This document shows positions 16,948 to 26,500 of a stretch of DNA of 64,000 bases, in pieces. Numbering within the stretch: position 1 is the first letter of the stretch; each line of letters opens with the position of its first letter. The translations under genes were made by a program, and so were the position numbers. The notes beneath the pieces were generated by a model that saw only the letters and a list, made by a program, of their open reading frames with translations, had not been told where the DNA came from and ran no database searches. The stretch is from Planctomycetia bacterium (GTDB lineage Bacteria > Planctomycetota > Phycisphaerae > UBA1845 > Fen-1342), in the NCBI GenBank assembly GCA_015709575.1, contig CP054190.1, positions 2,602,616 through 2,666,615 of the forward strand, in the 5' to 3' direction.

Positions 16948-18688
16948 CCGCGCCGACTCGCTCTTTGCCCGGGCGGAGGCCTGGATCACCGCCGCGGCCG
17001 CGGATGGCTTCTGCACGCCGATCGACGCGCAGCGGCTGGCGGCAATCGAGCGCACCGCGTCGGACGCGCTGTTTGCCGATACCGAGAATCCACCGCTGGT
17101 GGTGGCGTTTTTCGGCGGCACCGGGGTCGGCAAGAGCAGCCTGGTGAATCGCATGCTGGATGAGACCGTGTCACGGGTCGGCGTCGAGCGCCCGACGACG
17201 CACGAGGTGACGCTGGCCATCCACCGCGACGTGCGCCTGGCGGCCCTGCCGCCCGAATTGCCGGTCGATCGGGCCCGGATGGCGCCGCACGCCAGCGATC
17301 GCTGGCGATGCGTGGCGCTGGCCGACATGCCGGACGTGGACAGCGCCGATGCGCGAAATCTTGCGCTGGTACGGGCGTGGCTGCCGTGCGTGAACCTGCT
17401 GGTATATGTCGTCAGCCCGGAACGCTACCGCGACGACATCGGCTGGCGGATGCTGCAGGAGCGCGGCGCTCGGCACGGCTGGATCTTCGTGCTCAACCGA
17501 TGGGACGAGGGCCACGCCGCGCAGCGGGAGCAATTCGCCGGAATGCTCCGCGAGGCGGGTTTCCTCAACCCGGTGCTGCTGGTGACTTCCTGTCGGCCGA
17601 TCGACGATTCAACGGCTGGGAAGACCGCCCCGCCGGATGAATTCGATCGCCTCTGCGCTGAAATCCAGTCCGCGGCACAAGCCGGTAACGCCGACGCGAT
17701 CCGTCGCGCTGCGGAGTCGGAGCGGCTGCGCGAGCTTGCAGCCGTAATTTCAGGATGTACGGCACGGTTGGGCGCTCCCGCTGACTGGATGCGCGTCCGC
17801 GAATCCTGCGAACACCGATTGCAGAACCTTGAAGTCCTGATTGCGCAGGGGCTGGAGTGGCCGATCCGGGCACATGCCCGCCTGTTCGCGCAGCGCGACG
17901 CGAACTGGATACCGAACGCCCAAGCGCTGCTCCCCGCGCGGCCGGCTCTCCGAGACGCGCCGAATGAGCATCCGCCGGATACGACAGAAGCGTCTACATC
18001 CGCAGCGACCATCGAACGGGAGGTCGCCGGCGGGCTCGCCACCGCGGAAGGCGGCGCGCTGCAACCGCGCATCTGGGATGCATGGGCCGACGCGGAGTTC
18101 GCAACGCTCGCCGATGCCGTCGAACTCGAAGCGCGCAATCTTGGGATTCAAGCGGGTCCGCTGCGGCGGGCGCTGAACGACGCGCTGCCTGGAGCGGCTG
18201 ATCTGGCGAACAGCGAGATCGCCCGCGCGCTGCGGCTCGGACTGGCCGGCCCGAGCGGTGCCATGCGGCGGCTGATCTCGCGCCTGCTGGGCGCGCTGGT
18301 CCGGCTGTTGCCGCTGGCGGCGTTGGCCGTGGTGGCCTACTCCATTGTGCGCGGCTACCTCCGGGCCGTCAGCGGGAACTTGGGCTTCCTCGACGTGAAC
18401 TTCGCGCTACATAGCGCGCTCTTCGTGCTGATCGCGTGGCTGCTCCCGTATTCACTGCACCGGTTGCTGCGCCCGCGGCTGGAACACATCGCGGAGACGG
18501 CGATGCGAAACGGCCTGCGGCGCGGATTGTCGCGCGTCGGGGCCACGTTGCTTTCCGCGCTGGACGAAGTGCTGCTGCGCGCGGGACAGCATCGTGAATC
18601 CGCAGTGGAGTTGGGGGCCGAAGTCGCCGCAGCCGAACCGAAATGTGATCCGTCGGCCCCTTTCCTGCGCGCACGGCGACCGCGCTAA
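16937..18688 (+). CDS. Large GTPase with C-terminal membrane segments (second of a pair)
   Basis: The ATG at 16937 lies after a GGAGGG ribosome-binding site inside the end of the previous gene. The 583-residue product has a P-loop GGTGVGKS at 60-67, a conserved Thr in the PTTHEV switch, G3-like ADMPDVDS and G4-like NRWD. The body is helical. Two hydrophobic segments at about 453-470 and 485-508 suggest a membrane anchor or hairpin. The related motif MPDVDSxDA also occurs as TPDVDSVHA in the upstream protein, so the pair are paralogues. Paired GTPases of this kind recall bacterial dynamin-like pairs that remodel membranes; that role is inference. Confidence 0.72.
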   Translation: MATNRADSLFARAEAWITAAAADGFCTPIDAQRLAAIERTASDALFADTENPPLVVAFFGGTGVGKSSLVNRMLDETVSRVGVERPTTHEVTLAIHRDVRLAALPPELPVDRARMAPHASDRWRCVALADMPDVDSADARNLALVRAWLPCVNLLVYVVSPERYRDDIGWRMLQERGARHGWIFVLNRWDEGHAAQREQFAGMLREAGFLNPVLLVTSCRPIDDSTAGKTAPPDEFDRLCAEIQSAAQAGNADAIRRAAESERLRELAAVISGCTARLGAPADWMRVRESCEHRLQNLEVLIAQGLEWPIRAHARLFAQRDANWIPNAQALLPARPALRDAPNEHPPDTTEASTSAATIEREVAGGLATAEGGALQPRIWDAWADAEFATLADAVELEARNLGIQAGPLRRALNDALPGAADLANSEIARALRLGLAGPSGAMRRLISRLLGALVRLLPLAALAVVAYSIVRGYLRAVSGNLGFLDVNFALHSALFVLIAWLLPYSLHRLLRPRLEHIAETAMRNGLRRGLSRVGATLLSALDEVLLRAGQHRESAVELGAEVAAAEPKCDPSAPFLRARRPR

Positions 18689-18773
18689 CGGCGCGATATG
18701 GCCGCCACTGTGTTGGAATGCGGATGAGGGGTGACGCGGCGGAGCCAGGCCGCCATCGCGCCGGTCCGGAGCG

Positions 18774-19472
18774 CTAGACCCGCGCCGGCAGCAGCATCGC
18801 AGCCAGGTCGTCATCCGCCCCGCTCAGGCGGATCGGCCGCGCGGGAACGCCCACCACCGTCGCCAGCGACGGGACATCCTCGATGACCACGGATCCGGCC
18901 CCGATGATCGACTCGCAACCGATCGTGACCTTCGGCACGATAGTCGCGCCAATCCCGATGAACGCGCCCGGTTCGACCTTGACGCGCCCGGCGATCCTCA
19001 CGCCCGGGCAAACATGAACACCCTCACCGATCATCGTCTGATGATCGACGATGCAGCCGGTGTTCAGTATCACTGAGTCCCCCACCTGCACATGCGCACA
19101 CACCACGACGCCCGCCGCGACCACCGCGTTTCGCCCCACGCGCGCATTGTGGGCCAGCGTCGCCGACGGATGAATCGCGCTGAGCAGCGGCACACCGGCG
19201 TGCTCCACTTCACGGGCCAGCCCGCGCCGCGTGCCGTTGTCGCCGATGGCGACAATCGCGGCGTCGATCTCGAGTCGCCGCACCACACGCGCCAAATCCG
19301 GGATCGCCCCGCAGACCGGCAACCCGTCAATCCGACGGCCTTGAATGTCAGGGTTGTTGTCCAAAAAGCCGACGACGGTCCGCCGCTGGGCCAGCAGGAT
19401 ATCCAGCACGACTCGCCCATGTCCGCCGGCGCCGAGGATGAGGACTCGACCTTCGTGTTTGGTCGGCTGCAT
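18774..19472 (-). CDS. NeuD-family sugar O-acyltransferase
   Basis: The 232-residue protein starts with a Rossmann-like GAGGHG at 14-19 (the PglD/NeuD N-terminal UDP-sugar-binding part) and continues with left-handed beta-helix hexapeptide repeats such as VGRNAVVAAGVVVCAHVQVG and IGEGVHVCPGVRIAG. The catalytic His of this family is expected in the ILNTGCIVDHQ block and is present. It would acetylate a sugar or sugar nucleotide used in cell-surface polysaccharide. The ATG at 19472 is chosen because GRVLILGAGGHG begins eight residues later. It is divergent from the polysaccharide export genes, fitting a shared role. Confidence 0.85.
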   Translation of the reverse strand: MQPTKHEGRVLILGAGGHGRVVLDILLAQRRTVVGFLDNNPDIQGRRIDGLPVCGAIPDLARVVRRLEIDAAIVAIGDNGTRRGLAREVEHAGVPLLSAIHPSATLAHNARVGRNAVVAAGVVVCAHVQVGDSVILNTGCIVDHQTMIGEGVHVCPGVRIAGRVKVEPGAFIGIGATIVPKVTIGCESIIGAGSVVIEDVPSLATVVGVPARPIRLSGADDDLAAMLLPARV

Positions 19473-19945
19473 GGACAGCCTATCGGCGAAGCCGAAGGAT
19501 TGGCCGACCGTGGTCGGAACCGATTCCGCACGGAACGCAGCGCCATAGGTCGGATTGCCTCCCCGCACATAAGCCTGGGCAGTACCGCCCGCGAAAAGAC
19601 CCGTCGCACCCGGTGTAACGCGCAGCGGATCGGCACCGCGTCAGTTCCGCCCGTCCTGCAACCGATAAACCATTTCGTGCGACGGAACTGCACGGAAGCA
19701 ATCCCCGCCGCACTGCGGAGCCGAACTTGCCCGCTGCATCGGACGTAGCACCGAAGCGCCGATTGAGCCGTGCCGATGGAGCAGGCACTGCCGCGCCGCG
19801 CGTCGCGTTTGACCCTTGTCACGGCCCGGGTTACAGTCCGCGGCCTGCGGCGACGAGAGCAAATCGCGGCGCGCCAGTCACCGCCAGCGGCGCAAATGTT
19901 GCGCGCGTGGCGTCATCCGAACAAACGAAATGCGTGGGAACGGGC
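19473..19945. other. 473-base divergent intergenic region
   Basis: No gene is supported. It separates the NeuD-like gene (minus) from the export gene (plus) and should hold promoters for both. One sigma70-like candidate is listed at 19809-19837; for the minus strand nothing clear is visible. Confidence 0.5.
19809..19837 (+). promoter_or_regulatory. Candidate promoter of the polysaccharide export operon
   Basis: TTGACC at 19809-19814 matches the -35 consensus in five positions. TACAGT at 19832-19837 matches the -10 in four. The spacer is 17 bases. Transcription would start about 100 bases before the ATG at 19946. Confidence 0.4.
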
Positions 19946-21535
19946 ATGAAGTGGAATTCCCGCCGCCTCACCGCTGCGGCCGTCATTCTTGTGTCGGTGC
20001 TTCTCCCGGCCGGGACGGGCTGCGCCCTGATGAACGGCTTTCTCGACCCGACGCAGGTCGGCACGTTCCCCGTCGAGTTTCACGAGACGGGCATCCGGCG
20101 CGTACTCACTCCGCGGGACACGCCGCCGGGCGTCGCCAATGCCACCGAGCCGACCCCTGAAGACCTGATCCCCGATTATTCCGACTATCGCATCGGTCCC
20201 GGCGACCAGATTTCGATCGTCATTGACGACCTGATCAACCCCGGCCTGCGCGAGGAGTTTTTCGGCGAGGTCAGTTCGACAGGTTACGTCCGAATCGTGA
20301 CGGTCGGCAGCTTCCGCGTCACGGATCGAACCGAGCAGGAGATCGAGCAGGAAATCCGGGCGTACCTGAAGGACACCGGCAAGCTGAACGACCCGGTGGT
20401 GCGCGTGTTCGTGCAGGTGCGGCGGCAAAAGTACTTCTCGATCATCGGCGCGGTCGGCCAGGCCGGGCCGTACGGACTTTCGGAACCGGATACGCGGCTG
20501 TTGGACGTGCTGGCGCTGGCGCGCGACGTCGAGCCGACCGTCAAGCGGCTGTATGTGATCCGCCGCTCCGAAGGCCCCGCCGGTGGGCGGCGTGCGCCGT
20601 ACGAGCCGCCGGCGACCGATATGCCATCGGACGAGCCTTTCGTGATTCCGCCGCCGATCGATGACGGCACGCCGACCCCCAGCAGCGCGCTGCTCAACAC
20701 CAGCGGCGGTACCAATCGCCGGCAGGATCCGCCGGCCGGTGGCGGCTCGCGCGACCAGTTCGAGGATGAGGCGCTCGATCAGTTGCTTAATCCCAAGCCC
20801 AAGCCGGGGCAGGATCGCCCTGTGAACGTCCGCAAGGCGGATGACCGCCCGTTCGGACCGCTGATCTACGACCCGGCCAGCGGCGAGCCGATCCAGGTGC
20901 GCCCGCAGCGGAGCGAGGAGGAGCCGGACGCCCCGCCCAACGGGGAGGACGCCCCGATTCAGCGTCGCTCTGGATTCAACTGGGATGATGTCCCTGAGTA
21001 TGAGTTGACGCAGCGGGTTATCGAAATTGACATCGCGTCGCTGAAATCCGGCGATCCGCGCTACAACATTGTGATCCGCAATCGGGACGTGGTGAACGTT
21101 CCGGTGGACACCGGCGTATTTTACCTGATGGGCGAGATCAACCGTCCGGGCGTGTACGGACTCGGCGGACGTGAAATCACGATCAAGCAGGCCATCAGCA
21201 TCGCCGGCGGCTTCGCACCGCTAGCCTGGCCCCAGCGCTGCGAGTTGATCCGCCGTGAAGAGGGCACGGATAAGCAGATCACGGTCACATTGGACGTGGA
21301 CGCGATCTTCGCCGGCCTGCAGAGCGACGTGCTGCTGCGCGACGGCGACATTCTGAACGTCGGCTCGCACTTTGTCGCACCGTTCCTGTTTGTCGCCCGA
21401 AACTCGTTCCGCTTCACGTACGGCTTCGGCTTTGTGTACGACCGCAACTTCGCGGACAAGGATTCGTACGGCTCGCGGCCGAATCCGGCGATTGAGGCGT
21501 CGCAGCGCCGGCAGCAGCGCGGACTGGCCTTCTAG
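19946..21535 (+). CDS. Polysaccharide export lipoprotein, Wza-like
   Basis: A lipoprotein signal ends PAGTGC with Cys26 as the acylation site. The polysaccharide-export domain follows at about 78 (DYRIGPGDQISIVI). Two SLBB-type segments are visible: KYFSIIGAVGQAGPYGL (about 155-175) and FYLMGEINRPGVYGLGGREI (from about 390). Between them lies an unusually long Pro/Gly/Asp-rich linker of about 150 residues, probably disordered. Proteins of this family form the outer-membrane channel for capsule or exopolysaccharide and work with a Wzc-type kinase, which is encoded downstream here. The C-terminus lacks an obvious amphipathic outer-membrane helix. Confidence 0.87.
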   Translation: MKWNSRRLTAAAVILVSVLLPAGTGCALMNGFLDPTQVGTFPVEFHETGIRRVLTPRDTPPGVANATEPTPEDLIPDYSDYRIGPGDQISIVIDDLINPGLREEFFGEVSSTGYVRIVTVGSFRVTDRTEQEIEQEIRAYLKDTGKLNDPVVRVFVQVRRQKYFSIIGAVGQAGPYGLSEPDTRLLDVLALARDVEPTVKRLYVIRRSEGPAGGRRAPYEPPATDMPSDEPFVIPPPIDDGTPTPSSALLNTSGGTNRRQDPPAGGGSRDQFEDEALDQLLNPKPKPGQDRPVNVRKADDRPFGPLIYDPASGEPIQVRPQRSEEEPDAPPNGEDAPIQRRSGFNWDDVPEYELTQRVIEIDIASLKSGDPRYNIVIRNRDVVNVPVDTGVFYLMGEINRPGVYGLGGREITIKQAISIAGGFAPLAWPQRCELIRREEGTDKQITVTLDVDAIFAGLQSDVLLRDGDILNVGSHFVAPFLFVARNSFRFTYGFGFVYDRNFADKDSYGSRPNPAIEASQRRQQRGLAF

Positions 21536-21635
21536 GCCGCCTTCGGCCGGCGACGGCTGGCACGCGCGACACGGAGTGCTCGAATCAGGCGCGATGTGCG
21601 CCGCCGGGACCATTGGCGGGGAGAGACACGGTCGA

Positions 21636-22613
21636 ATGACCACGATCGCGACAACCCCGCCCGCCGGCGTCGTCCAGACGCTTGGCTTCGACCGCCCCGC
21701 ACAGGTGCGCGCGGCGCTCGTGACGGCCGCGTTTGTGGCCGTCTTCTGGGAACTGCTTGATTTCATCCCGGCCCAGTTGGGCACGGCCACCGGCACCGGC
21801 AAGCTGGTGCACATGTGGCTCACGGAGCAGGACTGGTCACACGGCCCGCTGATTCCAGCCTTTTCCGCGTACCTGGTGCACATCAACTGGGAGCACATCC
21901 GGCGCTGTCCGGTCCGCTTTGGCTGGCTGGGATTGCCGATCCTCCTCGCGGGACTGGCGATCTACGCCGCGGCCGTCGCAACGGTGATACCATTCGCCTT
22001 CGCAAAGCCGATGGCCATGATGCTGGCGCTGCTGGGCGTGATCGTGCTGCTGTGCGGCGTGCCGGCGATGGCCTATCTCTGGCTGCCGTGGGCCTACCTG
22101 TTCTTCGCGATCCCGATGCCCAAGCGGCTGTACTTCGAGCTGACCACGCCGTTGCGCGCGATGGTGGCGTGGGTCGCGACCAAGGTGCTCACGTTTGTGC
22201 CCGAACTGTACATCCAGCACCACGGAACGGTGATCCAGTACGACTACCGCGGCCGCACGGGCGAGATCGGCGTGGTGGACGCCTGCAGCGGGATGCGGAG
22301 CCTGATCGCGCTCTGCGCAATCGGCGTGGCGGTCGCCTTCATGACTCCACGCCCGATCTGGCAGCGCCTGATCCTGATCGCATCGTGCGTGCCGATCGCC
22401 ATCTTCTGTAATTTCGTCCGTGTCATTACGACTTGCGTGCTGCACATTTTCGTTGACTCGAAGTACGCCGAAGGCTCGTATCACACGGCGCTCGGGCTGG
22501 TGACGCTCGCGCTGGGGTTTGTAATGTTCAGCGCGCTGGGCTGGATTCTGGCGAACCTCACGGTCCCGGCGGATGATTCCGACGCGCCGGACCGCACGGC
22601 GGCGAGAGCGTAA
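21636..22613 (+). CDS. Exosortase/archaeosortase family transpeptidase
   Basis: The 325-residue multi-pass membrane protein has the three invariant exosortase residues: Cys217 in DACSGMRSL, Arg262 in NFVRV and His283 in GSYHTALG. About eight membrane helices span residues 28-315. Exosortases cleave the C-terminal PEP-CTERM signal of secreted proteins and are thought to join them to a cell-surface component. The ATG at 21636 follows a GGGGAGAG and starts the protein at its natural length; the open frame further upstream has no family character. Its partner gene begins immediately after the stop. A candidate PEP-CTERM substrate is encoded at 32346-32975. Confidence 0.92.
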   Translation: MTTIATTPPAGVVQTLGFDRPAQVRAALVTAAFVAVFWELLDFIPAQLGTATGTGKLVHMWLTEQDWSHGPLIPAFSAYLVHINWEHIRRCPVRFGWLGLPILLAGLAIYAAAVATVIPFAFAKPMAMMLALLGVIVLLCGVPAMAYLWLPWAYLFFAIPMPKRLYFELTTPLRAMVAWVATKVLTFVPELYIQHHGTVIQYDYRGRTGEIGVVDACSGMRSLIALCAIGVAVAFMTPRPIWQRLILIASCVPIAIFCNFVRVITTCVLHIFVDSKYAEGSYHTALGLVTLALGFVMFSALGWILANLTVPADDSDAPDRTAARA

Positions 22614-23543
22614 ATGGCGCAAACCGAGACGATCCTCACGCAGAATCGCTCGACGGGCGTCCCGCCGACCGGCGTATCCCCGAGCTCGAATGCCGGCGCT
22701 GGAGCGGCGCTGGAGGCTGCCGGCCCAACCCCGATTGCCCACAAGCCGCTGTACGGCTCGGCCCGGTTGGTTGCCTGCCTGGGTGTGCTGGTCGCATCGG
22801 CGGTTGCATTGATTGCCGCGTCGCGGGTGTTTGAGGGGCTGCTGCACAAGCGGCCGGTGGCCCTGCTGCGGCCGATCCCGGCGATGGACGCCCATCGGCT
22901 CGAGCCGCGCTACACGCTGCACCCGATTCCTGCTCCCCTGCTGAATGAAGAAACGCTGGAAACGCTGGGAACGCGCGAGTACCTGCTATGGCGGGTAGTG
23001 GATGTGACCCGCGACCGCTCCGACCCGGCGGCGGTGGCGCACCTGTTCATCACTTATTACACCGGCAAGCCGGACCAGGTGCCGCATGTTCCGGACGAGT
23101 GTTACTTCGCGGCGGGATCGCAGCTCGTCCGTGCCGAAGCGCACTCGATTCCGGTTCCCGGCGTACGGGCGGACGGAAACAAGGTGCCGGTCCGCGCGAC
23201 CGTCTGGCAGATGCCGCCGCGGAGCCGGTTTCCGTCGTTGAGTGATGGCGAAGGCGCTCGCAACCGGACGGTCCTCTACTTTTTTCACTGCAACGGCGCG
23301 TACATGACGACGCGCAACGAGGTACGCCTGGCACAGGCCGGAATCCGCCAGCGCTACGCCTACTACATGAAGATCGAAGTAAACTTCACGGACTACACGT
23401 TCACCCGCAACGCCACGTCGGAGGAGTCGGTCGAGGCCCTGCCGCCGCTGCTGGAACGGGTGATGGGAACCCTGCTGGAAGAACACCTGCCGGATTGGAG
23501 CAGGCTGAATTCCGCGCCGCAGGCGCAGGAGCGGGCGAACTGA
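22614..23543 (+). CDS. Exosortase-associated EpsI-like protein
   Basis: The ATG directly abuts the exosortase stop codon. The 309-residue protein has a low-complexity N-terminus (1-48), one membrane helix (about 52-72) and a periplasmic domain containing HVPDECY at 158-164. The latter resembles the HxPxxCY signature of EpsI/exosortase-associated domains. In other systems this domain is fused to or encoded next to the exosortase and is needed for polysaccharide production or PEP-CTERM processing. The conserved Cys163 could be functional. The order exosortase, EpsI-like, TPR protein matches exosortase loci elsewhere. Confidence 0.82.
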   Translation: MAQTETILTQNRSTGVPPTGVSPSSNAGAGAALEAAGPTPIAHKPLYGSARLVACLGVLVASAVALIAASRVFEGLLHKRPVALLRPIPAMDAHRLEPRYTLHPIPAPLLNEETLETLGTREYLLWRVVDVTRDRSDPAAVAHLFITYYTGKPDQVPHVPDECYFAAGSQLVRAEAHSIPVPGVRADGNKVPVRATVWQMPPRSRFPSLSDGEGARNRTVLYFFHCNGAYMTTRNEVRLAQAGIRQRYAYYMKIEVNFTDYTFTRNATSEESVEALPPLLERVMGTLLEEHLPDWSRLNSAPQAQERAN

Positions 23544-23574
23544 TCGCGCCGCCGGATGAAGAGGATCGAACTCA

Positions 23575-26500
23575 ATGGCCAAGAAGAAAATCAACAAGAA
23601 TCTCGTCGCGTTCCTGACCGTGATGGGGATTCTGCTGTCCGTGACCATCGTCGCCGTGATCACGGTGCAAGGCTCGCAGAAGGATCCGGTCAAGACGGCC
23701 GAGATCGCCGCGCAGCACGAGAACAGCGGCGACATGGAGCGCGCGATCGAGTACTACCTGCGCGCGTACGAGGCCTCGCGACGGAAGGGCGAACCCGATG
23801 TGAAGTACTACCTCGAGGCCAGCCGCTGCGCCTACACGATGGGCAACCTGGGCCTCTCGCTGAACCTGCTCTCGCGCGCCAACACGCAGGCTCCGGCCGA
23901 CAAGTCAGTGCTGACGGCGATCGTCGAGCGGCTCTGGGAGCTGCGCAAGCTCGGTTACGAGATGAACAACGACGCGCGCGACAGCGCCGAGAAACTGATC
24001 AACCTCGCGCCGGACGACATCCTGGCCAACCTGACCAGCGCGGTTTCGCTGCAGGCGCTCTCCGCGACGGATCCATCCTTGCGGACGCTGGCCGAGGAGC
24101 GAATGAAGAAGGTCGTCGAGCTGGCCCCGGACGACCCGCGCGTCGTCGCCGCACGGGCGGGAAAGTTGATGTTCGATGCCGCCCAGATCGTGCGCGGCGC
24201 CACCGGACGGCCGTCGCGGGACGACGAAAACCGCTTCAACGCGCTGCGCGAAGAGGCGCTGCGGGTGGTTGAGGCCGGCATCGCCAAGAACCCCGGTTCG
24301 GCGGAGCTGGTCTCCGAGTATGCCCAGATGCTGGTCAACCTGGACCGCATGGACGATGCGGTCAAGGTAATCGAGGACGGCGTGAAGGCGGCGCCGGCCA
24401 ACGCGGAAATGCACGCGAACCTCGGACGCTTCCTCACCATGTACATCGCGATCAGCGAGGCGCGTGGTCGGAAGCTGACGCAAGCCCAGCGCTCTGAAAT
24501 GCTGGCCCGCGCGGAGGCCGGCAGCCAGAAGGCGCGCGAGCTTGAGCCGGCCATGCATGAGGTTTACTCAGACCTGGCCCGTGCGAAGCTGCTCGACCGG
24601 GATCCCGACGCCGACAGCGATGCCGCCGCGGCGGAGCGTTACCGCGCGGCAATCGAAGTCTACGAAGATGGGATCAAGTCCACCGTCGGGCAGAAGTCCG
24701 TGCGGGCGCTCACGGCGCAGCGCGGACGGCTGGGTCTGTTGACGATGGCGTTTGATTCGGCGCGCGAGATGCTTCGCATCGCCCCGGATGATGCCGGGCG
24801 CAAGTGGGCGGAGGAGAAGTGCCGCAAGTTTGCCGCCGAGGTCAAGTCGCAGTTCGGCGAGGAAGCGATCTCGTTCACGCTCCAGGCGCAGGTGGCCCAG
24901 ATTGATCGCGACCCGCGCCGGGCGATCCAGATGTACATCGAGGCCGAACGGGCCAGCCGAAACGTCACGGCGCTCAATCGGGACGCCAACGTGAACCTGG
25001 CCTTGCTGTACCACTCGATCGGCGAGCTCGGTGCGGCGGCAAAATACCTCAAGGCGGCCCAGGCGCTCTATGACCGCGATCGCGGCGAACCGCCGCTCGA
25101 ACTGCGAATCATCGAGGCCGACCTGCTGCTCCGCAACAACGAGGCCCAGCGGGCCCTCGACCTGACCGACAACCTGCTGCAGCGCGAGCAATACCGGAAT
25201 GACCCGAGACTGCAGCGCGTCCGTGCAGCCGTGCTGGCGGCCATGGGACGAACTGCCGAAGCGTCGCAGATCGCGGCCGGCGCCTCGGACGACGACGTGG
25301 ACAACATCCTGCTGCGCGCCCGCCTGGCGGTGGTGCAGCAGGATCTGGACACCGCCAGCAGCGCGTTTGAGGAAGCGCTGTCCCAGGAGCCCGAGCGATC
25401 GGACGCGGTGCGGCAATACGTGGCGCTAATGATCGGCGGGAACCGCCAGGAGGCGGCCCGAGCGTTCCTGACGAAGGCGGCGTCGAAGGTTCGCGACGCA
25501 GACGTGCAGCGCCTCTATGCGGGTCTTGACATCCTGCTCTCCACGCCCGACCCGGAGGAGCGAAACCGCAAGCTGCTCGAAGCGATTGAAAAGATCCCTG
25601 ACGAGGTGACGCGAAACGTCGAGCTGACCGCCTACTACACCTCCCTCAACCAATTTGACAAGGCCGCCGCGGCCCTGGACCAGGTGGAGAAGGCCCGCCC
25701 GCAGGATCGCGCCGTGCTGGAGCAACAGCTCGGATTGGCGCTCAACCGCAAGGCCTTTGATCGCGCCGGCCAGTACGTCACCAAGCTTGCCAACATCAAT
25801 GCCGACGGCGCCGGAGGCGCGACATACCGCGGGCAGTTGGCGCTGGCCCGCGGCGACGCGGCCACCGCCGTCCGCGAATTCCGCGCCGCCCTGCAGAAGC
25901 TGCCGGGCGACTCGCGCCTGCTGGTCCTGCTGGCCGCCGCCCAGATGGACAGCAGCCCGCGCGACGCGATCGCCTCGCTCACCGAGGCGGTCGCCAGCAA
26001 CCCGCGCTCGCTGCCGGCGCTGAAGATGCTGCATGAACTGCACAGCCGCCAGGGCGAGCGTGATCTGGCCCGCGGCTACCTCGAGCGCGCCGTCACGATC
26101 GGTCCGCGCGATCCCTATGTTCAGAAACACGCCGAATCGCTCGCCGAGGAGCAGGACCCACAGGCCGGCATCGCCCGTCGCGAGGAGCTGCGCCGTCAGA
26201 CGCCTGACGACGTGGACAACCTGCTGCGGCTCTGCGAACTCTACATGCGAATCGAAAACCGCCAGCGCGCCGTAGAAGTGGTGAACGCCGCCCAGGCGCT
26301 CAAGCCGGACAGCCTCGATGTCGTTCAGCTCGCGTGCGCCCTGTACCGCAGCGAGGCGGATCGTCCTGAGGGCGAACGCGTGGTCCGCGGTTTCATCAAC
26401 GCGGTCAAGGAAGAAACGAAGGTCTTCGGGCACATCCTGCTGGCGCGCTACTACATGCTGATCGGGGCGCAATCGGACGCCATCGCGCTGCTGGAGAGCC

